Assembly: GCA_021613375.1 (NCBI GenBank)
Contig: CM038703.1
Span: 23,796,194-23,860,193, forward strand
Length of the DNA stretch: 64,000 nt
From: Megaleporinus macrocephalus
Taxonomy: Eukaryota > Chordata > Actinopteri > Characiformes > Anostomidae
Reading direction: 5' to 3'
Both the position numbers and the translations under genes were made by a program. Shown here piece after piece: positions 36,958 through 50,885 of this stretch. The notes beneath the pieces are model-generated. The model saw nothing but the letters and a program-made list of their open reading frames with translations, searched no databases and was not told where the DNA came from. Position 1 is the stretch's first letter. Each line of letters opens with the position of its first letter.

Positions 36958-39900
36958 TATTTGGCCAGTACAGACTGCTCTGTGCACATGCCATTTTAAT
37001 CAGATCTAAAACCTTGGTTTAGTGCAAAGCATGCTGGTTTATACCACAGAGCTTTGTGAAGCTAAATATAACACTAATGGAACACTCTCACCACAAGCAT
37101 TCTCCTGAAGGGCTACAGCATCCTGAGGGCTGTGAAGTTTGCACAGCACCCGGCTGTGGCAGTGTACCTGTGGGACCACAATTTGTCCTTGAAGATCTGC
37201 AGGCAAAATGGGAGAGAATGGCACCAAAATGGCTGAAAATAGCATCCATCACACAGCAAATAACAACATCAGTAGTGCTAAATATGAAGCCTATGGAGAA
37301 GGCGAATTGGAAATTTTTAAAACCTGCCTCATGTCATAAGAGCTATATGTGGAAAATGTCCATAGAGGTTGCTTATTGTCACCATTCATAACATTCAATG
37401 ACAAACAATTGGGCAATGACCCAGATATTAAGACTCGGACAGAAAGTTCTCGCAAGTGTGCAGCAAAACAGGGGCGAACTATCATTCACTGCTTTTCAGT
37501 CATGACTAAAAATGCACTTTTCGTGCAGGTACCTGTCAGTGGTGGCATATGGTGGGTAATTAAACTGAAGCAGTGTATGAGCGCTAGTGTGGTGTGGAGA
37601 GGAAGAGAGAGGGGGAGAAATTAACCATCATTTTAGGTGAGCAGTCTTTTAAAAGAAGATTGTCAGTAATGGTTCATTTAGCACAATTATAAGCAAAATG
37701 GATGACACCTCGGTTAGGATATGATTGCGTTTCTGGCGGCCAGCTCTCATTATGTTACAGAAACTCAATGCTATGTACACGTATACTTCCTATCTGCCCC
37801 AAATTAAGCACATGTGCTTGCTTGTATGGTGAGTCCACGTCTCACACTCGATGTTGGCATGAAAATACATGAAACTACATTGCATCCACCTCAACGTGCA
37901 AATTCAACATGAAGGTGCGGGTAAATGCCGGCTATGTGTTTATATGAACATCTGGTGCACCTTCACTTCTGAAGCCATTGTGCCGAGACTTCAGCAAGCT
38001 CTTCTATCTGAGGAGGCTAAAACAGTGCACTTCACACAGCACTCAGACAGCTCATCAGTCACCATTAGAGAGTGGGGAGAGCTGTTTAAAGGAACAACAG
38101 CAAGGGTAGAAAACAAGCAGGCAGAAAGAGAGACCATGTAGAGAAAAGGGAGGGATAAAAGGAAAGGAAGTTATGGGGAGGGTTATAAGCTCAACACTTT
38201 TCATAACTACCAAAATCATTTTATATTGTTCTACAGATTCATTGATTGGTTTCTTATGACCAACAAATGATAACTCACTGCACTGCATAACACCACTTAC
38301 TTAACACCACTGACTAAACACCAATGGTGTAACATTGATGAGTGCATTGCCTGACAATCTGAAAAAAACTGATTTTAGCAGCTACTGGTGGGACTTTTAC
38401 ATTTGATTCAATAATCTAATGATAAGACTGTCAAAGTGTCATTTCTTTCCTTAACTGTACTTGATTTCAGCTACTTATACGGGTCCCATGCATTCAATGT
38501 TTGTTTATAGAGTGGTAGTTTTCAGAAAATAATGTGAAGGGCACTATCTACATAACACAGGATATAATGTCAGCAGTAGACATGATGTAAGATAGAACTG
38601 GTAGTCAATCTAGACAGCAGCAGTGTAGTTTCAGACTATCTGACTGACATAAGAGGCTAATGTAGCAAACATTGTTCATGCTAAACAATAAACAAGAGAG
38701 GTATAAAAAGATGAATGTACCAAGTAACATGAGTTAAATGATAATAGCTGCAAGATGCCAAAACATAGACATTAATGGTTACATTATTACATTATTTCAT
38801 AAGGAACCACTTTATTTTTCATTCATTTTCTATTTACATACATGTTCAACACCTTTTTATCAAAGAAAATGTGTTATTTCTACCCTCATGCAAGAAGACC
38901 ACCTTGATGATTTTTTTTCTAGTCCCACAAGGGCTTCTCGTCTCCCTGTGAGACAGAACAGAATACAGATGGATCTCTCCTATTCTCTATTTCTCTCACA
39001 CTGTCTCTCTCTCTTTCCTATTTATCTATCTATCTCAATGACGGGGATCCAGAAAATAAAAGGCATTTCAGAGTCCATATCATTATCATGCTAAGCTGCT
39101 TTTTGCATTTGTTCATTTGACATTGATTATCCATTATATAAAATGAAATATACTCATTTGAGCCCAAATTTTTATTAAGTGATTTTATGTGAAAAAGATG
39201 TGATCGTGTTTCTACTGGAGCTCATGCTCAACAGAAATTAAATACTCTTCCTTCTGCTCCAGACTGCTGACCACACATATATTGCCTTAGCCAGGGAACA
39301 ACAGACCATGATATTTATGTGTTTACCTATGGATTGCGGGTTTGCTACCTGCTAAGTTGAGCCTTTAGCTAGTTCCTCCTATAATGAGTCATTTATGTAA
39401 TTAATCTCTGTAACTACGTAGTTACATTTCAGTTTTGTACAGCGCAATGTAGGTTCGTGTAGACATGTATAGGACATCTAAAAGAACCAGACATCCAAAA
39501 AGTTGAATGCCTCTTAAAGCTCCCTTACAGAAGATTATTACATAAAATGGTTCTGAATACTTTGTCTGTTGTCTGCGACATTGCCTTATGATAGTTTTGA
39601 GCTTTTGTTTATCCCCTAGTGAATAAATGATGCACCAGGACCTGACATGTCCTACAGTTCATGCCAGGCTTTTAAAGTAGTGGAATAAATTAGTGTGCTT
39701 GCGATAAACGATGCCCATGCCATTGTGCTTAAGCCAGACTGTGTGAACAGCCCTTACAGATTGTAATAGCTGAATTATAACCTGGCTGGCGATTGTTAGC
39801 ACCTGTGTTCTAGAGGTCACCCGGCTTTCTCAACACTGGGCATTTTCAACTCATAGAAGTCAACAACATTGACGGCCATTTTAACAATTCAGCCCAATAA

Positions 39901-40314
39901 AATTCGGAACTAGAGAGCAGTCAAAGCATCAAATGCAACTGGGATATTCCCAAGTTTACAGTATCTTGTAACCTACATAGCAAAATTACCATGGAGATAA
40001 GGATAACCTTGGTGCTGTACAATCTTCTCTTAAGGTGATACTGATGAAGGTTTCCACAGTCGTCCACACATGGTGGACTGTACAAGGAAACGCCTCAAAC
40101 ACAGGCAATTCCTTTAGGATAGAAAGCTCCAGAATTTTTCCTGACCCCCCTCACCTTCTGACAACACTCTTTTTTCCCCTAGCCAGTTGTTCCCTCCCTC
40201 CTCTTTCCACCCCCCACCCCATTCCATCTCTCTCTCCTTGTGCTCCTACTCCCCTCACTAATCATACTAGCTCTTTAAATAGCTCTCAGGTGTTACAGTT
40301 TGGGATATGAGGTG

Positions 40315-40340
40315 GTGTGTGTGTGTGTGTGTGTGTGTGT
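40315..40340. repeat. (GT)n microsatellite
   Basis: About 13 GT units, followed by a second short GT run near 40355-40366. Confidence 0.95.
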
Positions 40341-40610
40341 ACTTGTCCATGCATGTGTGTGTGTGTAGGGACATGAGAACAATCTGGGACAGCAGAGAAA
40401 TAACCCCACTTCCCTCTGCTTTCTACTCCCCAACTGCCACTGCTTTCCACATGCTTCAAATTGTTCCACATTTTCCATGTTGTTCATACTGCTTAATGTT
40501 CAGTCATATGACACCCCCAGTCTAATAACATGTTTCCTCGATTTTCTAAATAAAAATTAGTACACATCCTTAAATATGGCTATTTCTTTTAATTACTATT
40601 AAATTGATAA

Positions 40611-40735
40611 GTTCAACATATGGCAAAATGGCACTTTGTTGGGTACACCTCTTCGTATCTACACTCACTGTCCATGTTGTCAACTCCACTTACCATATAT
40701 GTGCACATTTGTAGTTCTACAATTACAAACTTTGT
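40611..40735. mobile_element. Single arm of the fold-back family
   Basis: Contains TATCTACACTCACTGTCCAT, CTCCACTTACCATATATGTG and TTTGTAGTTCTACAATTAC, as in the arm at 3935-4119. No opposite arm is recognised nearby, so it is a solo fragment. Confidence 0.55.
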
Positions 40736-42429
40736 TATCTGACTTTTGATGGAATTAAATATTAAAGACTTTTTAAAAGAGTTTTCCACAACCCAATATG
40801 TAATAAAAATAAGTGTATTGTGCAGTAAACTTTTGAACCCTGGGAAAATCTGCTTAGCACCAATCACAGATGAACACAGACACATATTTGTGTCATGAGA
40901 TAAAATGAGACATGTTTTTAAAAAAAGAGAAATTATTTGAGGTTGGAAATAATGGTACCATGTTGTGGAGGTTTTGTTTTGAGTTGATTTAGACATAATG
41001 GAAATAAACTCAATGTATGGAAACTGCAAAGAAGGAGGTGTGACATTATATCACCAGCCGAGATGTGTAAAAATATGCAAACAATTTCTGTATCTGTGTG
41101 AGTTTAAACTTGGGAGACAATATCCACTATAAGGGAAGAATAAACAACCTGCTTTTCTATCCAATGAGTCTTCTTAAATCTTTCTCGAGATATTTTATTT
41201 CGATTTTTGAGTGTTTTATTACTGACTTAGTTCGTATAGTAGAGTATAGTCTTATTATTAATTGTTGAAGGAATGACACCTTTACCACTGTTCAACAACA
41301 GTCAGGACCCGAACAAAACCACTTCAGAGCAGGTATCTTTTTGTAATGACACTGATGTGGAGGTTGGTTGTTAGCAGTGGCACACTCAGGCTGTTTGAAG
41401 GGCAGGGGTGAAAAAATAGAAAAGGCACCTACTAGACAGGTAGCCTCATCAGCCTGAAAAAGCCATGATACATATATGATGCAATGGTCTTCATTAGGGT
41501 TTGCAGAAATTTAAACTTGACAGTTATGTGATGAAAGACAAATCAGTGTCAGCTATTTGTTAATGACATAGTTAATAAAGCCACAGGAGAAGGGACTGTT
41601 CTAAAAATTATGACAAAGCTAAACTCCAGAGGTCCAGCATGATGTGCCCTTTCTAAGTTCTGGATGGTGTTGCAAAGAACCAGAGATATGGACTGCAGAA
41701 TTTATTTCCAACTTTTGCACACTGTGAACAGCCTTGCCAAGACACTAGCCTGCGGTGGAAGTCTGGAGAGCCAGAAAAATTTAGAGCACCGTAACCTGAT
41801 GAAAAAATGAATAGCAAACTTCAAACTTTACAAGAACATATGTGGGTTATGCCCACTCTCCAAAGCCACATGACTGTTTACAGTAGTGTTCGTAAAACTG
41901 GAGATAATGATGTAGATCACTGTAGAAACATAGAACAAAGCCTCCACTGTTGAGTAGTGTGATGTGCTATACTTCAGGAGATAAGCAACCCAAAATTATC
42001 ACCTGTTGTCTTCTCTGAGGTAACCATGTTCATGTCGTCATAATTAGTGATTAGTTGACATCAAGCTTGAAATATCATTACTGAGCAATAGTCCACTAGC
42101 CTTGATTGAGATTATCAATATGTTATTAGACCCTCCATATTATGGGTATAACCACACCTTTATAATAAAAACATACATTTAAACTTTTAAAAAGTGATTA
42201 AAGTGGAATATTTTTAACAAACACACACGCACAGCTGTGATAATGCTAATAAGAAAGCTTTGATTTGTGAGCTTATAGTCATGACGTGAGGCAGTGGGTG
42301 GAGGAGTCATAGGAAATTTTTTTCTAATTTCATTAGTCCTCTTGCATATCCTTTTCAATTTACAGCCGCAGAAAATTGGAGAGCCTTTTTAAAATAATTT
42401 TACGGAACCCCAGACTGTCAGCACGGCAC

Positions 42430-43110
42430 CTATTTTGGGACAGCCTGCCCTAGAGTGCATATTGTAGGGGCACTGCATCTGATTTTCTTCACAAGAGTTT
42501 TTTTCTGCATTGCAAGAACACTTCATTGTGTTGTTTCACTTGGAGGGAACTTTATGAGTTTTTTTTCATCAGAAAGGCACGTGTAGGGAACGCCAAGTTC
42601 ATCCCATTATGAGATCACCTATATAGCACTACATCACATTTTCTACTCTGGTGGAGCATCCATTAGAAGACTTCTCACATGTGGAAACTTTTACAGCACT
42701 GCATCACATTTTATCCACTGGATGGGGCACTTTGTCTTTAGAGGAGCATCTAATTGGGCATGTTATCTTACCTGTGGGATTACTGTATAGATCACTGCTT
42801 CCCATTTTCTTTACTGGAAAGGGCAGATATTGGGACACTGCACTGGAAAAAACACCATTTGGGACACTGTACCTTCCTTTTCTAATGAAACATTTTAGCA
42901 CCTTATAGTGCACTAAATTATATTTTCTCCACAAGAAGAGCACTCTTTAAGACTAATTTTTAAACTTTCTTGCTTTAGATAGCACATGACCTTATCTTAT
43001 TGCATGCAGGGGCAACCTAGGGGGCACTTGGTCATTTTTTTCTGATGTGAAAGGCAGCCAATTGGGCACGTCTCCCGTTTTCGTTACTTCAGAAGGCGCT
43101 TGTTTTTTAG
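42430..43110. repeat. Highly degenerate tandem array (about 60-bp period)
   Basis: The phrases GCACTGCATC(AC)ATTTTCT, CACTGG(A)GGGGCA and (A)TTGGGCA(C/T) recur roughly every 55-70 bp, for example near 42470, 42625, 42695, 42730, 42755, 42833, 43020 and 43060. Units have diverged so far that period and copy number are approximate. Non-coding. Confidence 0.55.
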
Positions 43111-43489
43111 TTGAATCGAACCTGCACTGAGGTGAGCGTGTAAGTTAGGTAGGAATCAGGAGCCTTCGAGTTTTAGCTTAGTTAGCTTAGCTGGGTTTCC
43201 AACATCAGCCATGTGACTTTATTTTCTCGTAGTTGGGCAGATATCTAAATTAGCTGACAGCATGCTAGTAAAGGTAATGCTAATCCGCTGCTCTATCCTG
43301 GTTTACTAGGGCTTTTTAAATGAAACTGGTGTGTAACTGGTGGATATTTATTATAAAGCGATGCATTGAAAACCATGCATCGCTTTTATATGATTGGTAT
43401 CCGTGTGAGCGAAATAAATGGTTATTTTATTTATTGTTTTTTGGTTTTAAATTATTTAGCAGGATGTGGTGGCACAGTATTGAATTTCC

Positions 43490-43545
43490 TAAATTTCCTT
43501 CGGGATCAATAAAGTATCTATCTATCTATCTATCTACTGACATAA
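43490..43545 (+). mobile_element. 3' tail of a LINE-type retroposon
   Basis: ATTTCCTTCGGGATCAATAA followed by AGTATC and (TATC)n. This is the plus-strand version of the tail seen at 44471-44660 (minus strand), so it marks another, extremely truncated copy of that or a related family. Confidence 0.6.
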
Positions 43546-44244
43546 ACGCAGGACCAGTAAGCCAGTAGCTACAGCATTACATCATCCCAGGTTAGTTCAA
43601 TGGCCTCAAGTATGGTTAGCTTTTGGAATGTTAGCTTTTAAGAGCAGTTTCCCTCCATGCCCAGAACAATTCGGGGCCACAGTGGAAAAGAGGCAATCGC
43701 TCTCAATTATATGGCTGCCTCAAAATCCATGTGTACTGAAGGCTAAGTAATTGTATTAGTTGTAATGCAAATTAGATTTCATTCTTAGTGTCAATATGAG
43801 AGGGAATAAATAGCACTTTTAGTGCTAAAAAGATTATAAGAATATAATATAAAGAATGTTCTGTGCTTGTCATGCAGTTTGTTGAGCAGGAAAGTATGGA
43901 TGATAATGAGTTTTACATTTGTGTTGCTGTCAGCAGGCAGGAGAAGGTCGGGAGGGCAATGAGCAAGCAGGACCTATTAGCAGAGGTGAGGTAGAAAGAC
44001 ATTGGGTTTAACAAGCAACACACTGTAAGGATTGTAAGACTTCACTTCAGTTTACGGAAGCACAAACCTGCACTGTACACTGAGTTCCTTTTACGCCCTG
44101 GAAAAGAAACTAACCACCTCCCTCCAATTGTCATTGTATAATTCACATTCTGTTTACAATCCTTGAAAGAATGAGTAATACAAATTATTTTAAAGCTTTA
44201 TAAATACACTGAATCCTTAAACCTGTTCCCAGCAGTCACCATCC

Positions 44245-44470
44245 TTGGGTTCCTCTGAGCAGAACACTCTGAACATTAAAATACTTGATGCCCACAATAT
44301 ATATAAGAAGACAGCAAAGCATTTTCAGGTCACTGTTTCCTCAGTTCGTTATGTAATTAATGAATGGCAGTCAACAGGAATGATGGTGGTCAAGATGAGG
44401 TCTGCAAGACCAAGACAACTGTCCAAGACTGCTTATAGGATTGCTAGACAGATAAATCAAAATCCCTGTT
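44245..44470 (+). pseudogene. Tc1-like transposase N-terminal remnant (left part)
   Basis: The frame contains TAKHFQVTVSSVRYVINEWQ and later [20 protein letters not shown], followed by NPCL. Order and spacing fit the paired helix-turn-helix DNA-binding region of Tc1-type transposases (typical pattern: 'IAKKFG...STVGAII.KWK...GRPRK.S....R.I.R....NP'). The frame is cut by the LINE inserted at 44471 and resumes at about 45599. Terminal repeats and the DDE catalytic part were not found. Confidence 0.65.
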
Positions 44471-44471
44471 T

Positions 44472-44618
<147 letters not shown>

Positions 44619-44819
44619 CTTTATTGATCCCTTTGGGAGGGTTCCCTCAGGGAAATTAAGATTCCAGTAGCATCACAATAAATTACAATAAACACACAAG
44701 AAACATATGAAAGGAATATAAATTAAAATATCCAATGTACAAAATAAAGAAAAGAAAAAGAAAGATCTAACTGGGGAGGTATTGCACGCTATTATTGCAC
44801 TTGTTTAATGTTACCAATG

Positions 44820-45598
44820 TTATTGCACTTGTTTAATGTTATCTGTGACCCCTCCTCCCCTGCAGAGAGGAGTTGTACAGTCTGATGGCATGAAGGACAA
44901 AGGAGTTTTTGAGTTCTGCACTTGGGTTAGGAGCAGTCGGTCACTGAACAGACTCCTCTGGTTGCTGATGACGGTGTGCAGAGGATGACTGGCATCGTCC
45001 ATAATGTCCAGAAGTTTGTCCATTGTCTTCTTCTCTGCCACCGTCACCAGAGAGTCCAGTTTCAGGCCGATCACTGAGCCAGCCCGCCTGATCAGTTTGT
45101 CCAGCCTGGATGTGTCCTTCTTGGATGTGCTGCCTCCCCAGCACACCACGGTGTAAAACAGGACACTGGCCACCACAGACTGATAAAACATCCACAGGAG
45201 TTTCCTGCAGATGCCAAAGGACCGCAGCCTCCTCAGAAAGTACAGCCTACTCTGTCCTTTCCTGTACAGGTGCTCAGAGTTAGCAGTCCAGTCTAGCTTG
45301 CTGTCCAGCCACAGCCGGAGGTACTTGTAGGACTCCACAGTCTCCACCTCAGCTCCCTCTATCAGAACTGGTTGTGACCTTGGTCTGGACCTCCCAAAGT
45401 CAATGACCAGTTCCTTGGTCTTTGAGGTGTTGAGCTGCAGGTGGTTGCTGTGGCACCAAACAGCAAAGTTCCTCACCAGGCTCCTGTACTCCTCCTCTCG
45501 ATCATCCCTGATACACCCCACAATAGCTGTGTCATCAGCAAACCTCTGAATGTGACACAGCTCAGAGTTGTAGCAGAAGTCCAGGGTATACAGGGTGT
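44820..45598 (-). pseudogene. LINE reverse-transcriptase C-terminal fragment
   Basis: The open frame of 233 codons from 45521 begins at a TTG. Translation of the preceding bases continues it with YTLDFCYNSELCHIQRFADD, so the catalytic FADD is present. Downstream are NHLQLNTSKTKELVIDFGR, YKYLRLWLDSKLDW (family usually YKYLG), GQSRLYFLRRLRSFG and a C-terminal DKLLDIMDDASHPLH. No endonuclease. It is a truncated copy with no expected function. Confidence 0.8.
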
Positions 45599-45690
45599 AA
45601 AAGGTTTACAGAAAGATTTAGCAGAGTCTGGAGTGATGGTGCACTGTCCTATGGCCTGCATAAAAGAGATAACAAAAGCTGACCTTTTCT
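45599..45690 (+). pseudogene. Tc1-like transposase remnant (right part)
   Basis: After the LINE 5' break the plus strand reads GLQKDLAESGVMVHCPMACI. This resembles the segment just after the helix-turn-helix in Tc1-like transposases ('LQ.DL..SG..V...T..R.L'). With 44245-44470 it forms one interrupted gene remnant. Confidence 0.6.
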
Positions 45691-48282
45691 GTCTCCTAAC
45701 TACACAATTTGACATCAGCAGCTTTCAAAGTAACATCTAAACATTTAAATTTTAGATTTATTATTTTTATTATCACATAAGTCAACAAGAGAATTTAAGT
45801 AGTTAAGGAACATCTAATAATAACTGTTGCTCCAGCCTAAAAAGTCATGTCAACACAATATAAGCATTTTGTACCAGATTTTACTTTTATTTACTCAACA
45901 AACTAAATTCCAGAAACCAAGACTAGCACCAAAATGTATATGCTGCTATAATTACTCTTGTAAACTAGTGCCAGGAAAAATTATATGAATGCAGCTTCTT
46001 ACTTGGCCAATAAAACCAGATCTGATTCCAGCTTTTTTAGGAGAAAATGGACCGAACATGCAAATAAACAGTGAAGAGGTAATTATCTAGGAAGAAAGGG
46101 GCTGTTATTTCATAATGATTAATCAAAGACCCCCAGTGTTCAAAAAGTGCACTAGATTACATGTACACACATATACACAAGCACACACTTGAGTATTGGA
46201 TTTATTTCTTTGGTAGGCTATTCATCTGTCCAATTATGTGCAAGTTGACAGGGAGCCAGATGGGGTCTCTGTGTAAACGGGAATGGCGGTTATATCAGTT
46301 TGTGGATTTGTGGATGTGTGCATGCATGTAAAGTGATCGTAGGGAGGTGTGTTAAGTATTATTTTGCTAGCTTGCTCAGCTAAAAGCCCGAACACCCCAC
46401 CAATCTGAAAATCTAGAAAACTGACCAGTTAATGCAGTCAGTGTGTGTATTACAAAAACAGTTGCATAATTAAGCTTCATGTAGCTTCAAGTAGTATGCG
46501 GTAAAGGTGCAACTGAGAGAGTCTGATACACTGTATGACGGTGTTAACTAGAAGGATAAAAACACTTGAATGTTCCCAGAATTTTGCAAAAAAAAAACAA
46601 ACAAAAAACTGGAGCTACCACATTCTTTATGTGATTCAGAATGTCAAAAACGTTCAGTGTCTAATACATCAGTTACTTCTATGTTCAGATACCTACCTCA
46701 CAGTGAATGGCTTTTAGCAGTTTAGCCTGCTGGGTATCAGTCATTGCACTACCATAGATTCTCATTAACTAACTTGGCAACATATAGTGGACAGTTTAAA
46801 CTGGAAATGATCAGCTATAAACACATGAAGCATCATATTATTATTTACACTGGCTTCACTGCAAATCCTAACGTATACTGGTACCACAGTTTGAAGAAAA
46901 TTAGGAAATGAAAGATCACTTTTACAGACAATTGTGGAGTTTCTTAGCTTGTGCAAACACTGCTGCAACATTGTGACTTTCCACTGGCTAAACAGACTTT
47001 GAGCTGAACTTTTTACACATTTTAGAACAGAGTAAAAAAACTGTACACATTTTGCCCATGAAAATATTGCTTACAATTACAAGAAAAGAAAGTATTCATG
47101 CTTAGCCCAAAAATATTTTTTTGCAGAGCAATTGTTACTGGGTTGGACAAGCTTTATATAACGTACTATAGAAGTATTTTATAAAATGTACAATTTATCA
47201 TTTGATTGATTGGGATTTTTGCCACTCTTCTTTGCACTGTCCCATTGCTTTTCCAAGTCTCGGAACAGTTACTATGAAGGAAAGCATACGTAGGTTGAAT
47301 GCAGCTTGAAGTCTAACTATTACAAAAATGTATATTATGGACAAAATAGAATTCAGTGCATACCAACAGTGCACCCTTTTACACACATTAAAAATACATT
47401 TATAAAATCAATCTAAAAGGGCACTCTAAAACTTGTTATATATGCTACAGTTTCTTACTTTGTAGTGACTGTAGTTGCATTACCAAGATTTCAAATCAAT
47501 ATAAACACTCACAAAGTCAAAGCTAGCTGCCGTTTTCAACCACAACAGCCTGAGGTTACAACCTGGGCTGAATAGATGGAAGGATAAAAAGAGGGAGATG
47601 AAGAGATGAAGTTCTCCTCTGGGACAGGCTGTCGAGCTTGTGCCTTTAACATCCATCAGCAGACAGCAGGGCAGCATTTGGGGAAATGACTTTACCCAAC
47701 ACATCTCCCCTACCCCATATACATACACACACACACACGCAATTTTGTATTCCTGAGATGGTTTTACTGACCTCTGTAATACTGGAGGCTTTCCACACCC
47801 AACCCTAACCTTCACCTCAAAATTTAGCCATGGGCACCAGTCAAATGTCCCCATGTCCAGGAGGGACATTTACCAGGAGAATAAAAAATGCTGTTCACCG
47901 CAGTAGCACTGTCTTTAATATAATTAAACCAACTTTATTGCAGATAAATTAGTAAAATCATTCTGACATATTAGTTCTGTGCAATTTCACAGCCATCTCA
48001 TAATTTATCAGATCAATAAAGAGCTGCAAATTAAAATGGAGGAAGTTAGATTTGTCAAAAATGATAGCAGAGCTGTTGATTATTCTAAAAATGTCCCAAA
48101 ATTCTATATAGCATTGAGAATTCAATTTTAAATAAATGAATATTGACAATTCATCATATTGCAATAGTGGAGATCAAATTTCAAGACAAATAGAAATAGA
48201 AATTAATGCATGTAAATAGAAGTTATGAAAGTTCTTTATTTCTGTTTACAGATCTTAATATATTAAATAAAACATCAGAAAA

Positions 48283-48390
48283 TTCATTCATCATCTACAC
48301 CATGTCTAGGTTGTGAGGTTCTGGAGCCTATCCCATCATTCATAAGGTGAAAGACAGGAAACACCCTGGACCTTCCCATCCAAGGACAAC
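48283..48390. repeat. Dispersed repeat fragment ('GGAGCCTATCCCA ... ACACCCTGGAC')
   Basis: TTCTGGAGCCTATCCCATCA followed by GAAACACCCTGGACC matches the core of a very widespread fish repeat. Short, diverged, non-coding. Confidence 0.5.
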
Positions 48391-48519
48391 TAAAAATAAC
48401 CTTGGACAAATAATATTGTAATTGTAGTTATAATGTTTGTACTATTGAAATACATTGATGAACTTATTATTGTATATAACATAATTTAAAAAGCTAACAT
48501 GGTAAGTTATTCCAGTAGT

Positions 48520-48655
48520 GTACAGCACCCAGCCATAACATTAAAACCACCTTTGTGTATTCTCATTGTCCATTTTGTCAGCTTCATTTATCATATAGGT
48601 GCATTACTTTGTAGTTCTACAATTACAGGCATGTTAGTGTGTGTGTTGTACCTAT
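48520..48655. mobile_element. Single arm of the fold-back family, with terminus
   Basis: Starts at CAGCCATAACATTAAAACCA (near 48530), then CATTGTCCATTTTGTCAGCT, TTTGTAGTTCTACAATTACA and GTTAGTGTGTGTGTTGT. This copy shows the likely outer end of the family. The opposite arm is not seen nearby. Confidence 0.6.
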
Positions 48656-50471
48656 TCCTAACCTCAGTAACAAAAAAGGAACATACATTTTTATAAAAAG
48701 CATGTTGTAGGTGACATTAAATTCCTTGTTTTTCTCTGGTTTTCTAGCATTTCTATATTTTTTTGTCTTGAAAATGACCCAAAACAAATACATACACACC
48801 GCTATTTTATACCCTTTACCCCTCTCTTTCTCTCTCACGTTCTCTCCCTCTCTCTCCTACTCAATCTTTCAGTATTCCACTCTTTTCACTCGTACTTCCC
48901 TTCCTACTCTATTCCAATTCTTGCCACTTCTCTCTCAAATTAAAACAGTCTAAACTTCAGCTTCTGCTGATGTGGGCAGAACAGTGCTGAGGAAAGTAGT
49001 TCAGCTGTGAACTCTTTTCTCCTCTCGGTCCGAAAGGCTTTTGTAAATGAGGCTACTGCGATTAACAACGTGTTTTCTCACATCTGTGAGGGGATTCAGA
49101 GCTGAAGCTCTCCGAGTGCAGTCCTCCGAGAGACACGTGTGACGTACGACACGGTTGTGCTACTGTATTCAATTACGATGCTTAGGTTATTAATTTACTT
49201 TCTGACACATTCATAGAACAAAACAGGGAAAATGGCTAAATGTCAGACAGAAAACTGGTTATGTAACCTAATTAAAAGGTTAGGCGTCTTTGGAACTTTT
49301 CCTATAGCAGAGGCCAATGTGACTCAGACTGAAACCTTGTAGTCAAACCCTGGCCACTGTTACACAGGACTCACTGAAAGTGCCTGATATCAATGATTTG
49401 ATATATGTTTATAGGTTTTAATTGATCTTAAAGAGCACCCTACTGTTCTGTTGACTATCAAAGGAACAACAGTGTGAGTCAGTTTGATTGAGAGGTTATG
49501 TTTAAGCGTGGGATCAGAGTTGGATGGGACTATGTTGGAAAACGTTGATGTCAGGTATGTCCTCACCAATACAATTTTTCGCTATGCCTTCTATCCCTGT
49601 GTAAGAACAAGTAGCTAATACCTACTTAGCTAGCATTTTGGGCGGTTTTAATGCTGTGCCATTCACAATTTATTCCTTATTTGTGTAAGTTATCACATTT
49701 CTTGTGGAAAGTCTGCTGTTGACAGGTTGAATTACTTGTTTTCTAGTACAGCCAGCTTGCCACAGTGTTATGATTTAGTAAATATTTCGTTTCGTATGAT
49801 TTTTTGGCCTCTATTTCAGTGTAAATGTACCTTAATACTCAAATGATTGATGATTTTAGAAAAACAACATTTAGTGAATTATAGTGCCTGCATACAGCTG
49901 CTGTGCTGGCGACGCTAAACGATTTGCACACAGGGTTGGTGGTTTTTGGCCTTTTTCTTTACACATAAAGTTTTCTGGATTCCCCAAAACTTTGATGATA
50001 TTGTGCACTGTTTCAGCAAACACACTGGAAACATACACAAAGTTGTCAGTGTTGTCACTACTGAATAACATTGTTTTAGGATAACCTATTGACAACCTAG
50101 CAGAGTTCCATGCAGATATAATGAAATGGATTAAGGAATATAGGAGGTTTTGACAACATACTGGCAGCGTTGCCTTTACATTGTTATGACTTTCAAAAGA
50201 ATTAAACTTTTTGTTGTGAAAACATTGTGGAGACCAAAAAATTTTGTCACAATGTAACTGTGTTTGCAGGTGAAGACTGTGAAATACCTAAAATCCGTTG
50301 AATCTCAGAAGAATGTTATTTTTAAATTGTTGATTTTTTTACTGATGCATTTTTGTCAAAGTAGCGGGCCTTAACCCACTTTGTTTTTTTAACATTTTGC
50401 AATGTTCCTAGTCTTTAATTGTTCCTTTTTGGAACATGTTGCAGGAATAAATTTCAGCATGAGCATAAATT

Positions 50472-50885
50472 CAGAGGTGGGTAGTAACTACTTACATTTA
50501 CTGAAGTAATCATGTACTTTAGTAAAAGAATGATAGATCTGTACTCTGCTGAGTACTTTCTTACTGTCATATTTTTACTTATACTTAATGATATTATTAA
50601 GTAATATTTGTTACACGGTTAGCCATTATTTAGTTAATAAGTCCTTTTCTGTGTTTATTTCATTCTGTTTTTATTGTTGACAATCTGTATTGCTTTGTGA
50701 TTGGTCACATTTCTGATGCTGGAATTACTAAGAAGTTCAACTGCAGTTCTAGAAGTTTCTTGGTACTTAAGTAATTTTTGACCTAATACTTTTGCACAAT
50801 TATTTATTTTCTTTAAAAGTACTTTTACTTTTACTGCTGTCAGTATTTTGCACAAGTATCAATGCTGTTACGCCACCCACCTCTG
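50472..50885. mobile_element. Small hAT-like MITE with CAGAGGTGGG termini
   Basis: Left end CAGAGGTGGGTAGTAAC (50472), right end GTTACGCCACCCACCTCTG (ending 50885), which are inverted terminal repeats. Sub-terminal sequence has TACTTTAGTAAAAG and AAAGTACTTTTACTTTTACT, again roughly inverted. 414 bp, no coding capacity. No convincing target duplication was found. Confidence 0.75.
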
